A stretch of 64,000 bases of DNA from Streptomyces sp. CNQ-509 (lineage in GTDB: Bacteria > Actinomycetota > Actinomycetes > Streptomycetales > Streptomycetaceae). Where the stretch lies: contig NZ_CP011492.1 of the NCBI RefSeq assembly GCF_001011035.1, positions 682,001 through 746,000 on the forward strand, read 5' to 3'. The notes below the pieces were generated by a model. The model saw only the letters and a list, made by a program, of their open reading frames with translations. It did not search any database and was not told the DNA's origin. A program made the position numbers and the translations under genes. Shown one piece after another: positions 8,921 through 17,216 of the stretch; positions within the stretch are counted from its first letter, which is position 1; each line of letters begins with the position of its first letter.

Positions 8921-9874
8921 ATGAGCAATCTGGACATGAAGCCCCCGGTCGCCGCCTGCGGCGGGCGGGCGGATGTGACGGCGGAGCCGGTGTGCGAGGT
9001 GCTGGAGGCGCGCCACATGCCGCTGGGCGAGAGCACGGTGGTGCGGCGGCTGCTGCCGAACCTCGGCCGGCGGATGGTCGGCGCCTGGTGCTTCGTCGAC
9101 CACTACGGCCCCGACGACATCGCGGGCGAGCCCGGGATGCAGGTACCGCCGCATCCGCACACCGGGCTGCAGACCGTGAGCTGGCTGCACGACGGCGAGG
9201 TCCTGCACCGCGACAGCCTGGGCAGCCTGCAGACGGTGCGGCCGCGGGAGCTGGGGCTGATGACGGCGGGGCGGGCCATCGCCCACTCGGAGGAGTCGCC
9301 GCGCGACCACTCGCGGATGCTGCACGGCGCGCAACTGTGGGTGGCGCTCCCCGACGCCCACCGGGCCACCGCACCCGCCTTCGAGCACCACGCGGAGCTG
9401 CCGCACGTGGCCGGCGGCGGCCTGTCGGCGACGGTGATCCTCGGCGAGCTGGCCGGCGCGTCGTCCCCGGGGACGACGTACACGCCGATCGTCGGTGCGG
9501 ACGTCACCCTGACGGCGGGCACGGAGGCGCGGCTGCCGGTCGAGCCCGACTACGAGTACGCGGCGCTGACGATGTCCGGCGAGGCGGAGGTCGATGGGCT
9601 GCGACTCGCCCCGGAGTCCATGGTCTACCTGGGCTGCGGCCGTACGGAGCTGCCGCTGCGGGCCGACGTGGACAGCTCGCTGATGCTGCTGGGCGGCGAG
9701 CCGTTCGCGGAGCGGCTCGTGATGTGGTGGAACTTCGTGGGCCGCCACCACGACGAGATCGACCGGGCCCGTGCGGAGTGGATGAGCGGCACCGGCTTCG
9801 GCGAGGTCCACGGCTACGAGGGCCCCCGGCTGGAGGCGCCGCCGCTGCCGCCGACCCCGCTCAAGCCGCGCTGA
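8921..9874 (+). CDS. Pirin family protein
   Basis: A 317-residue bicupin of the pirin family. The N-terminal cupin has the metal-binding pattern 'PPHPHTGLQTVSWL' and 'IAHSEESP', which provide the conserved His residues and Glu for one Fe/metal ion. The second cupin lies at about residues 180-290. Start chosen at ATG 8921 ('MSNLDMKPPV'). A second in-frame ATG nine bases upstream (8912) is also possible, and neither has a strong Shine-Dalgarno. Pirins are cytoplasmic, and some have quercetinase or redox-sensor activity; the role here is unassigned. A hairpin follows the stop codon, so the gene is probably monocistronic. Confidence 0.92.
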   Translation: MSNLDMKPPVAACGGRADVTAEPVCEVLEARHMPLGESTVVRRLLPNLGRRMVGAWCFVDHYGPDDIAGEPGMQVPPHPHTGLQTVSWLHDGEVLHRDSLGSLQTVRPRELGLMTAGRAIAHSEESPRDHSRMLHGAQLWVALPDAHRATAPAFEHHAELPHVAGGGLSATVILGELAGASSPGTTYTPIVGADVTLTAGTEARLPVEPDYEYAALTMSGEAEVDGLRLAPESMVYLGCGRTELPLRADVDSSLMLLGGEPFAERLVMWWNFVGRHHDEIDRARAEWMSGTGFGEVHGYEGPRLEAPPLPPTPLKPR

Positions 9875-9889
9875 GCGCCTGGCTGTTCA

Positions 9890-9923
9890 CCCGCCGCCGT
9901 ACCCGTACGGGCACGGCGGCGGG
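9890..9923 (+). terminator. Terminator after pirin gene
   Basis: An 11-bp perfect stem (9890-9900 with 9913-9923, CCCGCCGCCGT) closes a 12-base loop that itself contains CCCGTACGGG. It lies 16 bases after the pirin stop. The following ~400 bases to 10328 contain no supported gene. Confidence 0.6.
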
Positions 9924-10328
9924 GCACGTCATGGGCCCCGCTGCCGGGGGAACAACGGGGCCCGAACAGAAGACTACGCGTCAGTAGCGCTCTTGCGAAG
10001 CGGTCCGCCCGCGCCTGGTCAGAATCCGGCCACCTGCGTCGATGACCGTTCAGGCATACGGGGCCCGCCGCACGCCGGGAGACGGGCACGAACCCCATGG
10101 CGAACCGGGATCAAGGCGCCCAATAGCCAGAAGTGCCGTTTCCCGGAATCTTCCGCCCGCCACCGGGGCGCCGCGTGCGGCGGCGCCGAGATGCCGCTGG
10201 GGCAGCGCCCGGCGGTGGCGGAGGCGCGGGCAGTCAGGCGGATGAGGTACGAGAACGGCGGATTCGCCTGCTCCGGCCGCGCCCGGCCGCCCCCGGGCTC
10301 CGGGGCGCGCGCCGTATGTGCCGGCGAC

Positions 10329-10366
10329 GGCGCCCCGGCCGGGCATCGGGCTCCGGCCGGGGCGCC
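10329..10366 (-). terminator. Terminator after the GH87-type gene
   Basis: A perfect 14-bp GC stem (10329-10342 with 10353-10366) with a ten-base loop lies 20 bases beyond the minus-strand stop at 10387. It is among the strongest hairpins in the window. Confidence 0.75.
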
Positions 10367-10386
10367 GGCCCGCGAGGGGCCGCGGA

Positions 10387-13300
10387 TCAGGGCTGGATGT
10401 CGATGGTGAAGGTGGACGTGGTGTTCTTGACGTCCTGCGCGTTGTTCCTCAGGGTCAGGTTGCGGAACGTGACCTGACCGACGGCCGGGCCCTGCCCCGC
10501 CTCGGGCATCTCGTTCGCCCACAGGCCGAAGCCGGACTTGGCGTCGAGGGCGTCACCGCTCTTGCGGGCGCCCGAGACGGTGATGTCGGTGAGGATGGTG
10601 TCCTTGATCGGGAACTGCGGCTGGCCTCCCACGTAGTTGGTCTGGAACATGATCCCGGAGTACGTCGGGTCGGTGATGTCGACGTTGTTGATCCTGATGC
10701 CCTGGAAGACCTTCGAGGCGGAGAAGAGCCAGATGCCGGGGAAGGTCTGCGCGCCCCAGAAGTGCCCGCCGCACCGCTCGATGGTGATGTTCTCCAGGGT
10801 CGTCGGCTGGGTGCCGAAGCCGTTCATCGGATAGCCGAAGTCCAGCGAGCTGACGGTGACTCCGGAGTAGACGAGGGTGTCGGCGATGCGGATGTTGCGG
10901 AAGGTGTTGTTGTAGCCGCCGTAGACGGCGATGCCCGCGGCCCGCCAGGTGAGCAGCGAGGTCAGGTTCTCGTAGACGTTGCTGTGCATGTCGGAGCCGC
11001 CCGCGTCGATCGCGGAGAAGAGCGCGAAGCTGTCGTCGCCGGTGGCGCGGGACTCGTTGTTGACGACGTGGGCGCCGGTGCTGCCGTTCGTCATGTTGAT
11101 CGCGTCCGCGAAGGAGTTGCGGATGCGGGAGTTCCCGATGGTGATGTCGTCGGTGTTCGCGCCCCAGTAGAGGCACACCATGTGCTCGTTCCAGATGTCG
11201 TCGATCGTGATGTCCGAGACGTTCTGGAAGTCGAAGACCTTGCCGGGGCCGTCGATACGGCTGGTGTAGTTGCCGAAGTAGGCGAAGCCGCGGAAGGAGG
11301 ACCCCGCCGCCGCCTGCTCGGCGCGGAAGCCGACGTCGGTGTTCTGCTGGCCCGCGGGCGCGTGGAAGCGGGTGTACCAGGGTCCGGCACCGACGACCTG
11401 CACCGGCTTGCCGTACACCTGGAACTTGCTCGACGTCTGGTACTCGCCGGGCGGCAGGTAGACGCCCTTGAGCTGTCCCGTGGTGTCCATGCGCACGCGG
11501 TCCAGGGCGTTCTGCACGTCCTGGTGGGTGACCCCGGCGGGCACGGTGTACGCGGCCGGGTCCGGGTTGGCCTTCGGCGCGACCTGCTCCAGGCTGACGA
11601 AGTCGATCGCGTAGCTGGTGGTGTTGGCCGCGTCCTTCTGCAGCCGGATCTTGCTGCCGGCGGGCACGGTCCTGTCCAGCATCAGGTTCGCCTCGTCGTA
11701 GATGTGCCGCGCGGGCCCGGCGCCGGGGCTGTTGCCCGGGGCGGCTTCGGCCCCGTACAGCCAGGCGTACGTCGAGGTGAGGCTGATGGCCTTGTGGAAG
11801 GTGCCGTCGACGTAGACGTTCAGGGTGGCGTCGATGCCGCCGCCGCCCGGAGCGTCGGGGATGGAGAACCGGGTGACCAGGGTGTTCGTGCTCGATTTGG
11901 TGGTGAACTCGACCGACTCTCCGGTCTGGTCGAGGGTCACCGCGCGCCGCCCGGACGCCTCGCCCGCGACGTCGCCGATGGTGCGGTTCGGGCCGACGAC
12001 CTGCGCGCCGCCGGCGACGGCGCCGTCCTCGGCCTCGTACGTGTCGTACGGCATGTCGGCGCCGCGGCCGACGAAGAGCGACTCGGTGCTGGTGTTGTTC
12101 TCGCGCTTGACCGGCACCTCGTTGGCGTCGGCGGCGACCGTCACCTCGACGGTGTACGAGCCGTTGGCCGCGGTCCACCTGCCCAGGCCGACCGGGGCGG
12201 TGGTGGCACCGGCGGCGATGGTGCCGTTGTGGGCGCCGTTCAGCGTCGTGACCGTGCCGCCGGAGGCGCTGCGCAGCGTGAGGGTGATCGGGTGGCTGCC
12301 GCTCGCCGACGCCTGGGTGCCCTGGTTCTTCAGCGTGACCGAGAAGTCGACCCTCTCCCCGCCGGTCGCGGAGCTGGGCGTCCAGCCCACGGAGGCGACG
12401 AGGTCGCTGCTCTGCACGGGCGAGACGCGGAGCGGGGTGGGAGCGGTGTACTCGTTGTTCGCCTCGTCCTGTTCGACGACGGTGTCGTCGGGGTCGACGA
12501 CGGCGGCGAGTGCGTACTCGCCGGCGTCGTGCGCCCCGGTGTTCGCGGTCACGGTCCGCGTGGCGCCCGGGGCCAGCGTGCCGACGTCGGCGGTGCCCGC
12601 CGGCTCGCCGCCGAGCAGGAAGTCGACGCCGGTGGCCGCCGCGGGCTCTCCGCCGGCGTTGTGCACGGTCGCGGCGAGGGTGACGGACTGGGTCTCGTCG
12701 GGGCTCGCGGGGGTGGGGGTGAGGCCGGTGATCTCCAGGTCGGGGTTGGGCGCGGCGGTGCCGAGGACCTGGAGTTCGCCGACCTGGCCCGCCGAGGCGC
12801 CGGTGTTGGCGGTGAACGACAGCCGCAGGTCGGCGACGCGGCCGGTCACGGGGACGGTGACGCTGTTGCCGGTGGCGGGGTCGAAGGCGTACTGGGCGCC
12901 GGCCTTGAGGGTGGTGAACGAGGTGGCGTCCTGCTCCCGGCCGAGGACCGAGAAGGTCTGGGTGCGCGGGCCCCAGACGGGGTCGGGATTGAGCTGGACG
13001 ACGACGGCGCTGACGTCGGCGTTGGCGCCGAGTTCGACGGTGAGGGTGCCCGGGTAGGCCCCGCCGGCGCCTTCCCAGTAGGTGCCCCGGTTGCCGTCGT
13101 TGGCGTTGGTCGCGACGAAGTTGTGCACGTGGGAGGAGGCGGTGATCGGCTTGCCCCCGGCCAGGTCGGGATCGGCGGCGGCCGCGGTCGCGGCGGCGGT
13201 GCCGGGGTCCGGTGCGGCGGGCTCGGCGGTGGCGGTGGCGGACGGGCGGGCCCGGACGGCCACCTTGGCGCTGTCGGGCGACTGGTTGCCGGCGGTGTCC

Positions 13301-14460
13301 CGGGCACGTACGCGGTACGTGACGGAATCGCCGGGCGCCGGGGTGTCGACGTACGTCGTCACGTCGGCGCCGACGCCGGTGCGCAGCCGGCCGTCGGCGT
13401 AGACGTCGTAGCCGTCGAGGTCGTCCGCGCCGCCGGCCGGGGGCCGCCAGTCGAGCTGGACGCGGCCGTCGGGCAGCGCGGTGCGGGTGAGGTCGCGGGG
13501 GGTGCCGGGCGGCCGGGTGTCGCCCTCGGCCGGACCGTAGACCTCCAGCTCGGCCAGCCGGGCGCTGCCGGTGCCGGCGGTGAAGACGACGCGTACGTGG
13601 CGGGTGACGGCGGTGTCGAAGGAGAGGGTCGCGCTGTGGCCGCCGGAGGAGCCGAAGGCGATGTCGCGGGCGGCGGTCAGGTCGGTGAACTCCCGGCCGT
13701 CCGTGCTGCCCTGCAGCTTGAGGTTCTGCACCCGGGCGGCGCCGCCCTCGGGGAGCTTCAGCACGGCGCGGTCGATGCCGACGGTGGCGCCCAGGTCGGT
13801 CCGCAGCCACTGCTCGCGCTTGCTCTTCCCGCTCTGCCAGAAGCTGTCGCGGTCGCCGTCGCCGGCCCGGTCGGCGGTCCGGTCGCCGGTGTGGCTGCTG
13901 GCCAGGAGGGGGCGGCCCGCGGCGAGGTCGGCGGCGCCGTCCGCGGCGGTGTGCACGGTGAGTTCGGCGAGGCGGGCGGGGCGTTCCGCGGTGGTGCCGG
14001 CGAACTGCACGCGCACGTAGCGGGTGAGGGAGGCGGGGAAGCGCACGGTCACGGTGTTGTCCGCGGCGGGGCGGAAGGCCCGGGTGTCCTCGGCGGAGAG
14101 GGTGTGGAAGGTGGTGCCGTCGGCGCTGCCCTGCACGGCGAGCGTCTGCTTGCGCGCGGAGGCGTCGGCGGGCAGTCGCAGCACGACCTCGTCTACGCGC
14201 GCCCGCCGACGGAGGTCTGTCTGCACCCACTGCGCGCCGGTGCCCCGGCTCTGCCAGTACGTGTCCTGGTCGCCGTCGGTGACCTCCGCGGCGGCGTGCC
14301 GCGGGGCGGCGCTGCTCGCGGCGGCGGGGCGGCCGGCTGCGGCGTCGGAGCCGGTCGCGGCGACGGCGGGGAGGGCGGGGAGGGCGGGCAGGCCGAACAG
14401 GAGCAGTCCGGTGGCGAGGGCGGCGACGGTGGGCCGATGTCTCGAGCGGTGCTTTCTCAT
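10387..14460 (-). CDS. Secreted multi-modular GH87-type alpha-1,3-glucanase (mycodextranase-like)
   Basis: A 1357-residue exported protein. The signal peptide lies in the first ~35 residues ('ALATGLLLFGLPALPALPA'). In order: two discoidin (F5/8 type C) domains to about residue 300, an FN3 domain (about 310-395), a third discoidin domain (about 420-555), two CARDB domains (about 560-790), a CBM6/35 module starting 'YDTYEAEDGAV', and a right-handed beta-helix catalytic domain from about residue 960. Key acids are D1119 in 'SFADAINMTNG', D1142-D1143 in 'ATGDDSFALF' and D1152. This is the closely spaced Asp set expected of GH87 enzymes, which cut alpha-1,3-glucan in fungal cell walls and dental biofilm. 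The ATG at 14460 is used; an upstream TTG (14472) is less likely. It is transcribed alone and ends at a strong hairpin. Confidence 0.88.
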   Translation of the reverse strand: MRKHRSRHRPTVAALATGLLLFGLPALPALPAVAATGSDAAAGRPAAASSAAPRHAAAEVTDGDQDTYWQSRGTGAQWVQTDLRRRARVDEVVLRLPADASARKQTLAVQGSADGTTFHTLSAEDTRAFRPAADNTVTVRFPASLTRYVRVQFAGTTAERPARLAELTVHTAADGAADLAAGRPLLASSHTGDRTADRAGDGDRDSFWQSGKSKREQWLRTDLGATVGIDRAVLKLPEGGAARVQNLKLQGSTDGREFTDLTAARDIAFGSSGGHSATLSFDTAVTRHVRVVFTAGTGSARLAELEVYGPAEGDTRPPGTPRDLTRTALPDGRVQLDWRPPAGGADDLDGYDVYADGRLRTGVGADVTTYVDTPAPGDSVTYRVRARDTAGNQSPDSAKVAVRARPSATATAEPAAPDPGTAAATAAAADPDLAGGKPITASSHVHNFVATNANDGNRGTYWEGAGGAYPGTLTVELGANADVSAVVVQLNPDPVWGPRTQTFSVLGREQDATSFTTLKAGAQYAFDPATGNSVTVPVTGRVADLRLSFTANTGASAGQVGELQVLGTAAPNPDLEITGLTPTPASPDETQSVTLAATVHNAGGEPAAATGVDFLLGGEPAGTADVGTLAPGATRTVTANTGAHDAGEYALAAVVDPDDTVVEQDEANNEYTAPTPLRVSPVQSSDLVASVGWTPSSATGGERVDFSVTLKNQGTQASASGSHPITLTLRSASGGTVTTLNGAHNGTIAAGATTAPVGLGRWTAANGSYTVEVTVAADANEVPVKRENNTSTESLFVGRGADMPYDTYEAEDGAVAGGAQVVGPNRTIGDVAGEASGRRAVTLDQTGESVEFTTKSSTNTLVTRFSIPDAPGGGGIDATLNVYVDGTFHKAISLTSTYAWLYGAEAAPGNSPGAGPARHIYDEANLMLDRTVPAGSKIRLQKDAANTTSYAIDFVSLEQVAPKANPDPAAYTVPAGVTHQDVQNALDRVRMDTTGQLKGVYLPPGEYQTSSKFQVYGKPVQVVGAGPWYTRFHAPAGQQNTDVGFRAEQAAAGSSFRGFAYFGNYTSRIDGPGKVFDFQNVSDITIDDIWNEHMVCLYWGANTDDITIGNSRIRNSFADAINMTNGSTGAHVVNNESRATGDDSFALFSAIDAGGSDMHSNVYENLTSLLTWRAAGIAVYGGYNNTFRNIRIADTLVYSGVTVSSLDFGYPMNGFGTQPTTLENITIERCGGHFWGAQTFPGIWLFSASKVFQGIRINNVDITDPTYSGIMFQTNYVGGQPQFPIKDTILTDITVSGARKSGDALDAKSGFGLWANEMPEAGQGPAVGQVTFRNLTLRNNAQDVKNTTSTFTIDIQP

Positions 14461-14741
14461 GGGGTCGTCCAACCTGTGAGTTAGCTAATTGCGCTGAGAT
14501 ATCGAAGAATTGCAGAACGATCATGGTAAGTCTACGGCCGCGACACCGACCCCGTTCCTGCACGCAGCCATAACTCATCGACTTGCGTGGACATGACAGC
14601 ATGCCTTCAGGGGCCGCGTACGCACGAGTTGGCAGCGTGCGGAGCTGGAGACATCCACGTCGCCGATGCCGACCCGCCCGCCATGCGCCCCAGGACGCAA
14701 CTCGCTTACATTTCTTGGTGGCTTCTTGCGCACACCACGAC
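14461..14741 (-). promoter_or_regulatory. Upstream region of the GH87-type gene
   Basis: No coding frame is supported here. The first ~70 bases upstream of the ATG are AT-rich for this genome and contain the palindrome TTAGCTAA (14481-14488) between the putative transcription start and the gene, plus GATATC nearby. This suggests a regulated promoter, but no confident -35/-10 pair could be picked. Confidence 0.3.
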
Positions 14742-14780
14742 CCCGGCCGGGGCCCGTACGGGATACAGGCCCCGGCCGGG
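14742..14780 (-). terminator. Terminator after secreted protein gene
   Basis: A 13-bp perfect stem (14742-14754 with 14768-14780, core CCCGGCCGGGGCC) lies seven bases past the minus-strand stop at 14787. Confidence 0.65.
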
Positions 14781-14786
14781 AGGAGG

Positions 14787-15557
14787 TCAGGGCCGTAGCC
14801 GCACCGTCGCCGTGGGCAGCACGACCTGGCCGGTGACGAACTCGCTCCACAGCCCGAACCGCAGCTCGTCGCCGGGCCGCGCCGTCGTCTCGACGAAGCC
14901 GACGGTGCGGCCGCGGTCCTCGCGGGTCGCGCCGAACGACAGCTGGAAGCGGGTGGTGCCCACGCGCTCCCCCGGCGGCACCGGGCTGGGCGGCAGGATC
15001 TCGTCGGCCGCCCACCGGTAGTCGCCGCGGTACGGATCCGCCACGCGCTCGAAGGTCTGCTCCAGGATCGAGCCGGCGCCGGGGATGACCACGAGCACCC
15101 CTGGCGTGCCGTCGACGCGCGTGTTGACGACGGTCACCTCGTGCTCCGAGCCGTCCGGCCAGGTGCCGAGGCCCTCGCCGACGAGTGAGCCGGGCGGGCA
15201 GGCTGCCACGCCGCCGGCTTCGACGACGGCGCGGGCGCAGGTCGGGAAGGACTCCGGGCGGAGGCTGACGGAGCTGTCGAAGAGGAAGACGAAGCGGCGG
15301 GCCGCGACGGGCGTCGTCCCCTCGGCGGCGCGGCTGCGCCGGTCGAAGGCGACGGTCACGCTCCGCCCGGGTCCGCGGGTCGCGGTGACGTCCAGGGTGT
15401 CGATGTTGTCGGTGCCCTCCACATCCGGTTCGTACGGGCGCTGCGGCCCGCCGGGCGCGGGGTCGGGCGCGGCCGCGGGCGCGGCGGCCTGGGCGAGCGG
15501 GGTCAGCGCGACCGCACCTGCCAGGACGGCGGCCAGGGCCGTGGCGAGACGTCTCAA
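14787..15557 (-). CDS. Secreted protein of unknown function
   Basis: A 256-residue exported protein with no recognised catalytic domain. I chose a TTG start at 15557 because GAGGGGG lies five bases upstream and the product then begins 'LRRLATALAAVLAGAVALTP', a clean signal peptide cut near 'AQAAA'. The mature part is mostly beta-strand-like ('RRFVFLFDSSVSLRPESF', 'VVNTRVDGTPGVLVVIPGAG'). Two cysteines near residue 125 ('FPTCARAVVEAGGVAACPPG') could form a disulfide. A surface or secreted adhesive role is possible but not shown. It is divergent from the AraC-type regulator at 15829, with 270 bases between, and ends at a strong terminator. Confidence 0.75.
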   Translation of the reverse strand: MRRLATALAAVLAGAVALTPLAQAAAPAAAPDPAPGGPQRPYEPDVEGTDNIDTLDVTATRGPGRSVTVAFDRRSRAAEGTTPVAARRFVFLFDSSVSLRPESFPTCARAVVEAGGVAACPPGSLVGEGLGTWPDGSEHEVTVVNTRVDGTPGVLVVIPGAGSILEQTFERVADPYRGDYRWAADEILPPSPVPPGERVGTTRFQLSFGATREDRGRTVGFVETTARPGDELRFGLWSEFVTGQVVLPTATVRLRP

Positions 15558-15828
15558 GGGGTCCCCCTCAGGGATCTCGGTGGATCGTTCGCGGCCCGCA
15601 TCGAAGCACCGGGCCGCGAAAGCGGGTATAAAAGCCCTGCTCCGGGAGGTGCGCGCCGCCGCGGGCAACGCCCGTACGCCGCGCGGGGCTTCGCGGCGGC
15701 GGAGACGGTCCGGGGCGACCGCCGCGCGCCCGTCCCGCTGTCCGCCGCCGGGCCGGTGTCGGTGGCGCGTGCCAGACTGCACGGTGGGAGCGCGCCCGCG
15801 CGGGGTGCCGGTTGTCGCAAGGGGCGCG

Positions 15829-16533
15829 ATGGGGCTGGAGATCGAGGGACGGGCGTCGGACTCACCGTACGTGTCATACGTCTGGCGCAGCCGCAGCGAG
15901 GGCGTCGACCGGATGACGGCGGTCGCGTCGGCCTGCTGGGACCTGGTGTTCTGGGAGTCGCGCGCCGGGTTCCAGGCCGCGGTGGCGGGCCCCGAGTCGC
16001 GGACGAGCACGGCGCCGGTGCCCGAGGAGGCGGCGTTCTTCGGCATCACCTTCGCGCTGGGCACCTCGCTGACGCATCTGCCGGCGCCCCTGCTCGTCGA
16101 CGGCGGGGTGGACATACCCGGCGCGACGCGCAGGTCGTTCTGGCTGAAGGGCTCCCACTGGCCGGTGCCGGGGCCCGACGACGCCGAGGCGTTCGCGGAC
16201 CGGCTGGTGCGCGCCGGCGTGCTCGCCCGCGACCCGCTCGTCAGCGACCTGATGCGCGGCGGCACGCCGGACGTCTCCGCGCGCACCGCGCAGCGGCGCT
16301 TCCAGGCCGCGACCGGGTTCACCCACGGCGCCGCCCGGCAGATAGAACGGGCGCGGCACGCCGCGGTGCTGCTCCGCGAGGGCACGGCGGCCGACGACGT
16401 GGTGCACCGCCTCGGCTACTACGACGAGCCCCATCTGGCCCACGCGCTCAGCCGCTTCATCGGCCGGACCGCGGGACAGTTGCGGAACGACCCGCGGCCC
16501 GCGCGGCCGCTGGCGCTTCTGTACAAGACCTGA
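15829..16533 (+). CDS. AraC-family transcriptional regulator
   Basis: A 234-residue regulator. The N-terminal ~120 residues form a small sensing domain ('SPYVSYVWRSRSEGVDRM', 'FFGITFALGTSLTHLPAP'), and the C-terminal ~100 residues hold the double helix-turn-helix ('VSARTAQRRFQAATGFTHGA', 'RLGYYDEPHLAHALSRFIG'). Start chosen at ATG 15829 after AAGGGGCG; longer frames upstream are GC artefacts. It is followed 68 bases later by a RibD-like reductase gene, a pairing often seen in actinomycetes, and the two may be co-transcribed. The effector is unknown. Confidence 0.88.
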   Translation: MGLEIEGRASDSPYVSYVWRSRSEGVDRMTAVASACWDLVFWESRAGFQAAVAGPESRTSTAPVPEEAAFFGITFALGTSLTHLPAPLLVDGGVDIPGATRRSFWLKGSHWPVPGPDDAEAFADRLVRAGVLARDPLVSDLMRGGTPDVSARTAQRRFQAATGFTHGAARQIERARHAAVLLREGTAADDVVHRLGYYDEPHLAHALSRFIGRTAGQLRNDPRPARPLALLYKT

Positions 16534-16601
16534 CGGCCCGGCGGCCGCTAACGTCCCGGCGGACTGCACGTCCGCCGACACCCCGCCTTCTGGAGCCTCT
16601 C

Positions 16602-17153
16602 GTGAGAAAGATCGTTGCCAGCCTGTTCATCTCCCTCGACGGCGTCGTGGAGGCGCCCGACCAGTGGCACATGTCCTACTTCGACGACGAGATGGGCGAG
16701 GCGGTCGGCGGGCTGATGTCCGACACCATGCTCTACGGCCGCAAGACCTACGAGAGCTTCGCGGAGGCGTGGCCGCAGCGGGAGGGGACCGACGACGAGG
16801 ACGCCGGGTTCGCGAAGATCCTCGGCGACGCCCGCAAGATCGTCGTCAGCCGCGGCGAGGTCGACCTGAGCTGGCGCAACTCCGAGAAGCTCCAGGGCGA
16901 CCTGGTCACCGGCGTGACCGCGCTCAAGAAGGAGCCCGGCGGGAACGTCTCCATCGGCGGCTCGGTCTCCGTGATCCGCGAACTGCTCGCGCACGGCCTG
17001 CTGGACGAACTGCACCTGCTGGTCCACCCCGTGGCGGTGCGCCAGGGCGAGCGGCTCTTCGACGAGGGCGGCACCAGGATCCCCCTGAAGCTGCTCGACT
17101 CCAGGGCGTTCGCCTCCGGCGTGCTGCACCTGGTCTACGGACCGGCCGACTAG
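16602..17153 (+). CDS. Dihydrofolate reductase / RibD C-terminal domain protein
   Basis: A 183-residue NADPH-binding reductase-fold protein. It has the family landmarks 'SLFISLDGVVEAPDQWHMSY' at the N-terminus, 'MLYGRKTYESFAEAWPQR' in the middle and 'NVSIGGSVSVIRELLAHGL' near the cofactor site, ending with 'LHLLVHPVAVRQGERLF'. GTG start at 16602 with TGGAG upstream. Members resemble the RibD reductase domain but are not part of riboflavin synthesis clusters; the substrate is unknown. It is likely co-expressed with the AraC regulator just upstream. Confidence 0.9.
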   Translation: MRKIVASLFISLDGVVEAPDQWHMSYFDDEMGEAVGGLMSDTMLYGRKTYESFAEAWPQREGTDDEDAGFAKILGDARKIVVSRGEVDLSWRNSEKLQGDLVTGVTALKKEPGGNVSIGGSVSVIRELLAHGLLDELHLLVHPVAVRQGERLFDEGGTRIPLKLLDSRAFASGVLHLVYGPAD

Positions 17154-17216
17154 ACGGCAGGCCCGTCCCCCACTCGAGTCGCCGAGCCGTACCGCCTCCG
17201 AACCGGCGTCCGGGGC

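Noticed and set aside
14461..14500. TTAGCTAA upstream of the GH87-type gene as a second ROK operator
   Set aside because: It lacks the CTTAA/TTAAG outer arms and the spacing of the 43650-43672 dyad, so a shared regulator is not supported.
10318..14602. Two open frames of more than 1300 codons antisense to, or in another frame of, the GH87-type gene
   Set aside because: Their products are low-complexity Gly/Val/Arg/Asp strings with no domain, which is expected from high-GC third positions. The frame at 10387-14460 has a signal peptide and clear domains.
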